This document shows positions 32,147 to 42,200 of a stretch of 64,000 nt of DNA, one piece after another. Below the pieces are notes generated by a model that was not told the origin of the DNA, did not search any database, and was given only the letters and a program-made list of their open reading frames with translations. The stretch comes from Blattamonas nauphoetae (Eukaryota > Preaxostyla > Oxymonadida). Location: NCBI GenBank assembly GCA_033064195.1, contig JARBJD010000224.1, positions 1 through 64,000 of the forward strand, written 5' to 3'. Position numbers and translations under genes: made by a program. Position 1 is the stretch's first letter. Each line of letters begins with the position of its first letter.

Positions 32147-35113
32147 TTAGATTTTTCCCGATCGTTTGTCAGTAATTTTCTTTGCGATGAAGAGTGGTCG
32201 ATGTCTGATAGGCGTATGCGTTGATTTTTGCGCAATTTCACTGCAATCAATATTGACTGGAGAATCTCGACCTGACCTGCCTCGACGACATGGTGATCTG
32301 TGTCTTTTGAATGGAGCACTGACAAAGGGATTGACTTCAGAGTGGTTTGTGCGCTGAACAGACGCTGATAAACCGTCAATTGTCTCTCCTTGGAGTTTGT
32401 TTGGGTTTACGGTCGAGTTCTCAGTCAGTGCAAGAGTGGCGCTCAAAGAATGGGTTTGACTTCCATTCGGAGAACAGAGAAGAGAAGCGAGATCTTTCCA
32501 GGAGAATTGATGACATCGTTCAAGACGTGTGAATACATCTCCAATCGTCAGAACGATGCGTGATCTGATTTTGTTCATCCAATCGATAAGTTTCTCATTT
32601 CGCTGTTCATCTGCTCCCTCCTCAATCACATTCTGTTCCTCTCCTCTGAGAATCTTGAACAACAAATCCAGGTCTTGTTCTGCAGAGTGGAGAGTATGGC
32701 GGACACATTCGACGGCAATTTCTGGATCAGACCGTGCAAGTTCAGTCCGCACGAGATTGATTTTGCATTCTTTGTCTGACCCATCCAGATCCGAATCCTG
32801 AAGACAAAGATAGTTGCTGACGATCGCTTCTCGATGCAATTGCGAGAATATTGGCTTGCCAGTGATCAAAGAGTGCAGTGTGTTCCTGTCCTTGGCCGAG
32901 AAAGCGGTGCTTTCGACAAGTGATGACAGATCTTTTTGTGCTGAATCGTTCAACGGTTCATGCACATCCAGACATTGACGCAGAAATGTTCTGTCCAAAT
33001 CATTGTATCGATTTTTTTCAAGACTACTCATTGCATCACACCACTTGTTTTTGTAATCTAAGATGTTGTCGTTTGACAGGCGATGAAATGTTTCCTGTCC
33101 TGATGGCAGTTCCCCACGAATCAGAGCAAGCAGCGTTGCTTTGCTCTGTGCTTCGATTTCGCTGCCATCCACGAGAGACACGAGGTGTTTGGTTTCTTCC
33201 TCTTCAAGTGGACTTTGGATTGTGAGAAATGAACACAGCAATTCTATTTCAAGTTGTTCAAGTGATGAATCTTCGGAGAGTTTGTCGATCAGAAACTGTT
33301 TCCTTTCCTGAATCAGTGAAACATCGACGAAGAAAGGAATCAACTCCAGGCGATTCCATAAAGACAACAATGGGTTTCTTCTAAACCAGTCCAGGAGGAG
33401 CTCATGGTCTTCTTTGGTGAATCCCTCAAACGGGTTTCGGTGAAACAAAACGTCAACAAGAAACTGAAACTGCATTTTCACGATGTTCAGGGCATTCTTG
33501 AGAAGAGTCTCCATGATGTCGAGATTATCCTCAATTTTTTGTTTCGTTGTTTCCAGTGTCGAGACAACATTGGCTTGCACACGTGTGATCGGTGTATCTG
33601 ATGTGATATTCTGTGAGATGGTTTGAATTTCGACCAAATTAGTCAAATCCAATGTCAGATTCCCATCGAGACTCCCAATGGAAGAAAGGCTGTCCTGGTT
33701 GAAATAAAGAAGAGTTTGCGATGCTCGATGGCGCAGACCATCCAAATCATTCTGAGTGGCTGATCTCTTGGCTTCATCCGGCGACGTTAGATCTTCAAGT
33801 TTGTTCAGAATTGCGTCAGGAATCTCTGTGTCTTGACCCATCGTGTTGAGGAGTGCTACTTCTTCTTGGAGAGTATAATTTGGGACAACGTATTCAGCGA
33901 TGACACATTGTCTGCCTTTCCCTGTGGGGTCTGTTTTGTTCCATCTTGATCCCTCTGGTGAAGTGAAGAGGACACAATGGTCGTTTTCCGGGAAGAATGT
34001 CCTTTCTGAGATTGTGAGACTGGGGACAATGATGAAAACGAACACAAACTCATCGATGACATGCCAACTTGTACCTTCGAGTTTGTTTTGAACGGAGTAA
34101 TAAATGAGGGACGAATGAGGACTGAGAGTCGATCCAGCTTTGATTTTTGAACCTGCTTCGATGGGAAGGTCTTGGAAAAGTTCAGTTTTCGGATGAGTAT
34201 ACACAACTGGCTCGTGTCCAGGAGTGATCAGAACTGAACCTTGAGCAATGACTGAGCCTTTCTTGAGACGTGACTGTGCGGTAACAGTGATATCATACTC
34301 TATTGCAGTGGTTTTGTCGAAGATATGATCTTTCCCGATCATGAGACGGAGGAAGTGAGGAAAGTATTCCACGCTTGGTACCACAAGTTGTCCCAGATAA
34401 ACAGACGTATTGTCTTCAAGTTCGATCGGTTGATAAACCGTTTCAGCTGACGAGTGGGCCAATTGGAAACTTCCACATTTCCGTGGATACCTTCGAACGT
34501 CGTAATGAGAAAAATAGGTTGGGAATTCAAGAGTGATATCCTGTTCATCTGAATCCTTGATCGTGATTTTGACATAACCAGCTTCCGTCTTGTCAATTCG
34601 TCTGAACACAAATGCACATTCACAATTTCTTTTTGTTGTGATATCCTAAATGGAACTGAATGTCGGAAGAAAAGCACACTTTGACTCCGAAACTCATCAA
34701 TAACGTAATAAATGGATATCGACTTGCCGATTTTCCTATCCCAGGTGTGCCAGTGACAACATGAAGAAACGGGTATGAAATTGTGTTGCATTCTTGTATG
34801 TCATAGAATTAACAATAATATGGCCAAATACAGAGAGTGTTGCAGTACGGAAGATGAAAGGTCTCAGATTCCCCATTTCATTTGGTTGTTCACGAATGGT
34901 GGCGAATGACAGATGTGCGAAACGTGAAAGGTCAAGAAGGTCGGTATCATCAGGCTCACGAGTAAAATCAATAAAATCATCCCGTCGTAAAACACCAACA
35001 CAGGAATCGATGACGATTTGGAGTTTCCTAAATAATTCGATCAGAGAATCGCTATCAAGCACTAGGTGTTTGTCTTGCGTCTGCCCGAGGCGTCGACTGA
35101 CAGTGTTTCCCAT
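32147..35113 (-). CDS. Large protein with RHS/Crinkler-type P-loop
   Basis: Exon 1 (35113-34849) starts MGNTVSRR, a good N-myristoylation signal. A 56-nt GT-AG intron (34848-34793) leads to an exon reading ISYPFLHVVTGTPGIGKS, the Walker A form typical of RHS (retrotransposon hot spot) and Crinkler-type NTPases. A long body of about 830 codons follows to TAA at 32147, running through VFRRIDKTEAGYVKI, a beta-rich part (AIEYDITVTAQSRLKKGS) and a helical half, and ending in basic sequence (FKRHRSPCRRGRSGRD). How the P-loop exon joins the body between 34.6 and 34.75 kb is not resolved by eye; short introns are likely. It is divergent with the homeodomain-repeat gene over a 133-bp gap. The NTPase call rests on the P-loop alone; the function is unknown. 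Confidence 0.65.
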
Positions 35114-35246
35114 GGAAAAGACACTGATCGAAAAAACTCGTTCTTTCTAGATTCAAAGGATTTTCAAAGATGTCACGGTTCGATCGAATCACTCAACTTT
35201 CATTAACTGTAGTGTCCGATAATTGTAGGATTTGTCAAAGAAGATC
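35114..35246. promoter_or_regulatory. Short bidirectional intergenic region
   Basis: Only 133 bp separate the divergent ATGs at 35113 (minus) and 35247 (plus), so both genes must be transcribed from this stretch. I see no obvious TATA box. Position is the only evidence. Confidence 0.5.
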
Positions 35247-38200
35247 ATGACGGAACTGCATATCCAGCAGTCCAACACGACATGGGGACATAAACGCCTC
35301 TATAGTGTTGTTTTAGACAAAGAACGACAAATTGAACAACTAATCAATCTGATGACAACAAAAAGTGGATGCAACATCCTGTCGGATCCATATTTGTTGG
35401 ATATTCTGTTTAATTTTGTGATGACCTCGGAATTGGATCCCAAAAAGATCAACGACTTCACAGAGTTTTCGGCAGAATATTATCAATTCCACGTTTCTGA
35501 AGTTGTCCCGATTGAGATGGAAGTCCTGTATCGATATCTGACCGACTATATTGATCTTTCAAAAGAGACATCTCGTCGCAACAAGTTTCAACTATCTGAT
35601 CCCCCCCGACACAAAGATCTACGAAAGATCCGAAATCCTCTTTTTTTTCTATTTGCGACAATCAACCCAGAAATTCGCCGTTTGGTGCTTCATCCTAAAA
35701 CACTCTTGACGAAAGACGACTTTTGTTCATCTCAACTTCTGCGACGAATTGAACGACGATTCCGAATCCAAAAGATGAGATCTGTGCCCCGCGAGATTAT
35801 CTCCTCCACATCATCAATCAGACAACTTCAGAAAGCAAAGGAATCATTTGATTTCGAGAAATCGCTCAGGAAGAAACGGAAGTCACGAAAGAAGGGGCCA
35901 ACACTGATGGTTCTTCCTCTCTCTTCTGACGAGCACTCTGATGACTCTTCAATCTTCGACTTTGCGAAGTCAGACACAGAATTCACTGCTGTTTCGATGA
36001 GCGAGACCGAAGTGAAGAGTCAGCCATCCAAGTCATCAAATCAAAATTCTCCTCGACCTAAAAAGAAGTCCCCGACGATCACCAAGTCGAAAGAGAAGGC
36101 TGAAACAGTCGACAGGCAACAGGACGGTTCTGACGACGAAATGACAGATTCGTCAGATGAAGACAGTTTGGAACGGTATTTCTTGTCTCCAGGTGCTCAG
36201 AAAGAAAAATCAGAAAAACATGAATCCAAACACAAGAATGGACCTGAAATTGAAACCAAAGATGCTCATAAAAGGAAGAAAAGGAAAGAGACTATCGAAA
36301 CGGTCCCAATCTCAGAAGAGTTGTTTGCACTCGTTTTCGGCCCGAAATTGGGAAAAGAACTGTTCCATCTGTGTGATCCTCTTCGGATTCGGGAATATAA
36401 GGAAGTGGAGGAGTACTGGAGCGGGCGTCAGAATCGCTCGTCGCTCGATCTCTCGTCCGAAGCGGAAGCTGTGCTGTTGGCATGGCTGGACGGAAGGAAA
36501 GAACAAGAAGGGACGTGGCTGAACGCGGAAGAAGGGATTCTGCTTGGGCGAGCAGTGAATCTGACAGTTGGACGAGTCGAGAAGTGGATGCGAACACACC
36601 GCAAGTCAAATGCAAGTCTTTCTGGTCGACGAGCGAAGATCAGTCCTCGCCACAAGAATCCTCGAGTTTCGGCGTTTTTGGCGGAATTGAATGGAAAACA
36701 GAGAAAGAAAGCGAAAGGGGAAGAGAAGAGAAAAGGAATTGAGAAAGACACTGCACATCTCGCTCAGCCACTCTCAACACCCTTCGTTGCTCCTCGTCCC
36801 CTTCCTCCAGAGTCAGAACTGGAAGCGGCGCTCCTGGTTGGGAACGAGGAGTCGGTGGAGTTGGCGAGGATCTGCAATTTCTGGGAGACTGAGCCGATCT
36901 CGGTGGAAATGACGAAGCACGTGTTTGGGGAGACGATTGGGGGAGCGATCTTTGGGATTGCGGACTTGCTGACTCGGACAGAGACGAACAGGCGAGTGGA
37001 CGTGTCGGATTTGGTGATGGGAGCGTCGCTGGACGAGGAGCATTGTCTGAAGCGAGATTTGTTGGAGATCTGGCATCTGCTGTTGTCGATGGGGAGAGAG
37101 GGAGGGATTGGAGTTGAGGGCTCGATTGTTCTGCACCGACTGACAGAGACGACGAAAGAAGAGATGGAGTTGTGGATGAGGAATCGTGGGGAGATGGACA
37201 CGACGAAGGAGACTCCAATTGTGAGTTCCAAGAACAGGATGAGTGGAAGAGAGAAGACGAGCGAAGCTCAGAACGATGTAGAAGTGGGTGAGGGAGAAGA
37301 TGAGAGACAAGGAGTGAGGGTTCGAGTGAAAGTGGAAGGAAATCAGATCCGAACGAGTCTGATGGAGTCCCCGCCGCTGTCTGAGTTCCGATTGGTGTTT
37401 GGGGAGGAACTTGGGCTGTCGCTGTTCAGACATCATGGAAAGCGGTTGACACAGGTTGGCTCGACAGAAGACAGAAACACACTTTTGGGATCGTTCTCAG
37501 AAGAATACAGAATGTGGGACTTTTCGATTGATTTGTTGCGAAAGTGGAAGGAGGGAAGGAAGAATGAGATGGGGAGAGTGAGCAAGGACGAAGTACAGAT
37601 GTTGAGTCTTCTGACGTACGAACCAAGGTGGGCTGTGAAACGCTGGATTGACGCTGAAATGAGGAAGGAGACGGATGAAGATGACGATTCTCGATTGGGA
37701 GAATTATCTCCTCGGGTTGTTCTCAACACTCTCGACAAGAACCAGCCAGACGAGACAGGCTCAATAGATCTCTCTTCAACCATCGGTGAAATCGATGATT
37801 CCAAACAGTCTCCCAACAGAATCGATCTCACAGCGGAACAAAAAGCATCGGATGTTGACAGCATCACCATGATTGGCAGGAAACGAGACAGAAAGACCTC
37901 ACAGAACCAACAACTGCCACACAACTTCAATCTTCCTGCCGAACACATACCAAATCGATCTGAAGATGTGGATGAGAACGATGAGTCAGGACCAGATTCT
38001 GTTTGTGGAGAAGTGAAGGGGGACAATGAAAATGAACGTGGAGAGAAGCGAGAGAGAGATCCAAACAAGATCCTTCCCCTTCCTCCTCCCACCATCATCT
38101 CCTCTCTCATCACCAACGCAACACCACATACCGTCGATCCTACCGCAGATCTAAATTCGCACCTCGTTTTCTCTATCGATTCACTCACACCCATCTTCGG

Positions 38201-39200
38201 CACCTCACTCTCGACCAAACTGATCGATCTCCACACTCAACCCACCCAAGACGACTCCCGTCCGCCGACACACAACTCCAACGAGATTCTGTCTGTTTGG
38301 TATTCGGAACGACCGAAGTCACTCTCTCCACTGGTCGGTGTGAGTGAGATGGAGATTTTGTGTGGTCTGACAGGCGAGACGTTCTTGGGGATCCAGACAT
38401 GGATTGAAAACAGGTTGGTTGGCGAAAAGGAGGCAGAAGAGAAGACAAGGCGAGCTGAAGGGAATGAGGAGGCACAAACAAAGAAGGAGTTGGCAGCGAA
38501 GAAGAAGAGAGAACACACGGGAGTAGTGCGAGCAAGGAAGATTGCGGAGATGGAAGAAGAGGAAGTGACAATGAAAGAAACGAAATGGAAGAAAGCAGAG
38601 ACGAAGGAACAAACTGATCCGAAAGGAAAGAAGAAGAAAAAGAAGGTGGTGATCGAAAGAGATGATTCAGAAGACGAAGCAATCAAACCATCAACAAAAG
38701 AGATTCATGAAGTAGAAGCACATGATCAAGGGACGTTGAAGGACGAAATAGAGCTGTCCGAAGAGTCCTCTCCTCAAGGGACACCATCACCACAACCAAT
38801 CTCCACAGTCGAAGTCAAGCAACCCTCGAAAGAAGGATGGACAGAACTTGAAGTGACAGAATCGTCAGAAACGAGATCTTCCGTGATTGAACAAGGACAG
38901 GTGGAGTTTGATGAATCGGAAACAGAGAGACAGTCAGAAGAGATGGAAGCGAAGGAGAACCAAATTGTGGAACGAGGGGAGAAGCGAGAGAGAAATCCGA
39001 ACAAAATCCTTCCCCTTCCACCTCCCACCACCATCTCCTCTTCTCTCCCACCCAACCAGGCCAATTTTATCGAACCAAATCCACGTGACATCAGCAAAGG
39101 GACAGGAGAGGAAGAAGAGATGAGCGAGTCTCAGGTTCCGCTTGTGGGTCTTATCCAATCCATTTTTTCTCGATTTTCGAAACGCCGTCAATCAGGATGA
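35247..39200 (+). CDS. Protein with four tandem homeodomain-like repeats
   Basis: Intronless, 1,317 residues from ATG at 35247; an in-frame TTG at 35232 is not needed. Residues 1-190 are a globular N-terminal part I do not recognise. Residues 200-350 are basic and Ser-rich (KKRKSRKKG, RPKKKS). Then come four copies of one unit: a short F..VFG..LG..LF motif, a spacer, and a helix-turn-helix like a TALE homeodomain. They sit at about 357-453 (LLGRAVNLTVGRVEKWMRTH), 554-650 (LHRLTETTKEEMELWMRNR), 713-806 (LLTYEPRWAVKRWIDAEMR) and 974-1058 (LCGLTGETFLGIQTWIENR). The W-(M/I)-x-x-x-R pattern matches helix 3 WF.N.R. Acidic/Lys linkers follow, with EKRER(D/N)PNKILPLPPPT used twice. A DNA-binding nuclear role is inferred. 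A broken partial copy is at 14.3-16.0 kb. Confidence 0.72.
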   Translation: MTELHIQQSNTTWGHKRLYSVVLDKERQIEQLINLMTTKSGCNILSDPYLLDILFNFVMTSELDPKKINDFTEFSAEYYQFHVSEVVPIEMEVLYRYLTDYIDLSKETSRRNKFQLSDPPRHKDLRKIRNPLFFLFATINPEIRRLVLHPKTLLTKDDFCSSQLLRRIERRFRIQKMRSVPREIISSTSSIRQLQKAKESFDFEKSLRKKRKSRKKGPTLMVLPLSSDEHSDDSSIFDFAKSDTEFTAVSMSETEVKSQPSKSSNQNSPRPKKKSPTITKSKEKAETVDRQQDGSDDEMTDSSDEDSLERYFLSPGAQKEKSEKHESKHKNGPEIETKDAHKRKKRKETIETVPISEELFALVFGPKLGKELFHLCDPLRIREYKEVEEYWSGRQNRSSLDLSSEAEAVLLAWLDGRKEQEGTWLNAEEGILLGRAVNLTVGRVEKWMRTHRKSNASLSGRRAKISPRHKNPRVSAFLAELNGKQRKKAKGEEKRKGIEKDTAHLAQPLSTPFVAPRPLPPESELEAALLVGNEESVELARICNFWETEPISVEMTKHVFGETIGGAIFGIADLLTRTETNRRVDVSDLVMGASLDEEHCLKRDLLEIWHLLLSMGREGGIGVEGSIVLHRLTETTKEEMELWMRNRGEMDTTKETPIVSSKNRMSGREKTSEAQNDVEVGEGEDERQGVRVRVKVEGNQIRTSLMESPPLSEFRLVFGEELGLSLFRHHGKRLTQVGSTEDRNTLLGSFSEEYRMWDFSIDLLRKWKEGRKNEMGRVSKDEVQMLSLLTYEPRWAVKRWIDAEMRKETDEDDDSRLGELSPRVVLNTLDKNQPDETGSIDLSSTIGEIDDSKQSPNRIDLTAEQKASDVDSITMIGRKRDRKTSQNQQLPHNFNLPAEHIPNRSEDVDENDESGPDSVCGEVKGDNENERGEKRERDPNKILPLPPPTIISSLITNATPHTVDPTADLNSHLVFSIDSLTPIFGTSLSTKLIDLHTQPTQDDSRPPTHNSNEILSVWYSERPKSLSPLVGVSEMEILCGLTGETFLGIQTWIENRLVGEKEAEEKTRRAEGNEEAQTKKELAAKKKREHTGVVRARKIAEMEEEEVTMKETKWKKAETKEQTDPKGKKKKKKVVIERDDSEDEAIKPSTKEIHEVEAHDQGTLKDEIELSEESSPQGTPSPQPISTVEVKQPSKEGWTELEVTESSETRSSVIEQGQVEFDESETERQSEEMEAKENQIVERGEKRERNPNKILPLPPPTTISSSLPPNQANFIEPNPRDISKGTGEEEEMSESQVPLVGLIQSIFSRFSKRRQSG

Positions 39201-42200
39201 GTGCTTCGACTCCATATTCTTCTTTTCTTCGACTTTCTCACCTCATGAAGTGTTTTGGATTGATTTTGAATTGGTCTTAAGAAGCCAGGTTCACTGAGAA
39301 CGTTCAAACAAGATGCTGTGTTTTAAAAAAAGTAAAATATAAATAATGGTTTGATCATGACTCTCCCTGAGAAATGCTTACCTTAATTGTGTGTACATAT
39401 GTTGTCCTGTCCATTCGGCCACATGATCCAACCACTCTCCAGGCCTTTCTCACAAACTCACAATCCGCGAATACGTCAAACGAAAACTCTGTTCATCTTC
39501 CAACTGACCAAACTCTTTTCTCATCAAACTTTATCCTTCACTCGCAGACACTCAGTCTAACTGCTACGGATCAGACATCAATCATTTCAAACGATGCCCG
39601 AGCGACGACAGCACCGTTGTTCACCCTCCAAAACGCATCGTTTTCGCTGTTCTCGGGGAGACTGATCTCCAAACGAAACATAATTTGTTTTGCTGATGAA
39701 CAATCAGTGTTTTCCCTCAAAAGAACACTTTGTGACATCTCAAGCGAATCATCAGTCTTCTCAGTTGCTGGACTTTTGCAGCTGACTTCAATCGAACTGA
39801 GAGTTCCAAACAACCTGTTCCACTCGAGTTTGGTCGCCTCCTCCCCATCTCCTCGCGAATGCATGATTTCGGAGATGTCGATCAGTGATTGTTGCGTGAC
39901 AACTCGAAATCCACTTTTTGGGTCACATTTTGAAGTCCTCTCAATCATCCATTGTGCCTTCCAGAACATCTCCCAACCTTCAGATGGGGAGAGTGTGGAA
40001 TTTAGAAAGAAGGAAGGACAACAAAGCTTGATTGTTGGAAGCTCAATCTCGAAGAGTGAGAATGGTCTGTACGGTCTTCTGATGCGCGACACAAATGACC
40101 ACCATCAGCTCACTTCGCTCAATTGCACATTTGTGGACAACATTCGAACATTCACGCCAGTTTATGTCAACGCTGCCCCAATCGAGAACAAATCTTTCAC
40201 TTCTCGCCAAATCTCAACTGCCAACGATGTCGCCTTCAAAAAGTGCACATTCACTTCATGTTCAGCCTCAGGAGAGAATGGAGGAGCGATGTATCACTAC
40301 AACAAAGGATCACTCGCTGTCGAAGGATGTTCCTTCACATCCTGCTCTGCTTACAAGGGAACTGCGATATTCGCCCACTTTCCAACATATTCATCAGATG
40401 TCCAAATATTCACCTTGAACAACTGCCGATTTGATCGGTGTGGAACAGACTCCGGTTCCAGAACTGTCTACATCTTCACCAACACCTCAGACAACGTCTT
40501 TGGCACTTTCTCCCTCCAAACAAGCAATTTCACCAACATGAAAGTTAATACCCGTGCTGGCTTCGATATTAGCGCGTTAGGGAGCGGAATTGTTCAAGGG
40601 TGTCGTTTCGACAACCTGACCGTTGCAACAATGCAATCCATCGGAAAGTTCGATGGAGCGAATGGAAAAGTATCCGTTTGTGATTGTTATTTCCGAGCCC
40701 AACACTACTATTCTTCAGGCGCTCTCGCTTTTCAGTTTATTTTCGGAAAAATGGAGGTTCACCGAGTCAAGTTCGTTGACTGTCACGAATCTCTCACCAG
40801 ATGACAATCCTGTCGTGTCTGATTGCTGGTTCGAAGCATTGGACAAAGACACTGTCACGGATCTTTTGGTTGATGCATTTCCTGGACTCGATCACACATC
40901 AGCGACGAACATCTGGTCCGCATCGAACCCCGACTCTGTGTTATGGGGAAATACTTTAGCTTACTCTGTTAGACAAACACCAGACATTGTGATTGATGCT
41001 GTGGAAGGATTGGACGAGGAGTTCTGCTGGATGAGGGAGAAAGGATGTCGGACAATGTCTGAGACAATCAACGACCGTACATCGAGCAAGTTTGAGGGCA
41101 CTTTCCTGCTCGCGAGCGACTCTCACTCTGATTCTGGGGTTGTGGTTGGGCAGAGGAAGCTTGTGATGAAACCACAACTCGAAACCAAAGCGACGATTTC
41201 TGACGAAGGATCGTCTGCCGTTCTCTTCTCCATCTCCACTGGAAACCTCGCTCTCTCCTCTGTCGACTTCTCTCCTCACATCGAATCGAGTCTGTTCGTG
41301 TTGAGTGGAGATGGAGAGCTGAAAGTGACAGACAGTGTGATTGATGGGAGTTCTCTGGGCGAAACCGAACTGTCCAAACCACTTTTCAAGGTGAAAGGAG
41401 GAACAACCACTCTGACCTCGCTCATTCTTCTATCGATGACATCGTCAGTCGGGCTGATCGCAGCCACTTCTGGCTCAGACTTCACTCTCGTGATCTCGAA
41501 ATCGACCTTCTCTGCGCTGACGCGTCGTGTGGGGAGTGGAGTTGTGGTGGAAGGAAGAATGGGATCGGCCAGCACTGTCTCGATCTCCGAAAGCAAGTTC
41601 ACAGAATGCCACACACTGGACGAAGACTATGTCGAGCACGACGACCCAACCAACCCAGGCGCTGAACCCAATCGAGTCCAAACTCGAGGAGGGTCACTTG
41701 TCTTCACTGGTCCATCTATCAATGCTGGAACAGTCGAACTCTCATCCTCCAACTTTTCAGACTGTTCGTGTGCAAACAGCTCTGGTGCTTCGATCAATGT
41801 TCATCGCATCACTCGCCTCTCCATCACATCCTGTCTTTTCGAGAATCAATTCGCATCTGGCTATCGAACACAAGGAGCTACTGTTTCTGGCTGGCACATT
41901 TCCGACGCAACAGTGCAGGCATCATTCTTCAAGTCGTGTCGGCTGTCCGATGACAGTGTTCTCGCTCTTGGCGGAGCAATCACATTCCAGGAATCTCAAA
42001 GTCAAACTGATCTCTGCCAGTTCGAAGATTGTTCGGCTTCGTACGCAGCGCATGCGATTCACCTCGCGAACAGTGACTTCTCAAACGAAGTGACGAACTG
42101 TGTCTTTGACAGATGTGTTGGGGAGGGAGTACGGGTTATCCACACGTCCAACGTCGCCATAACACGATTTCTCAACTGTTCGTTCATCGGATGCTGTGAT

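Noticed and set aside
36640-37436. Several 100-200-codon minus-strand frames opposite the homeodomain-repeat gene
   Set aside because: Low-complexity Ser/Pro antisense of Glu/Lys-rich coding sequence. No motifs.
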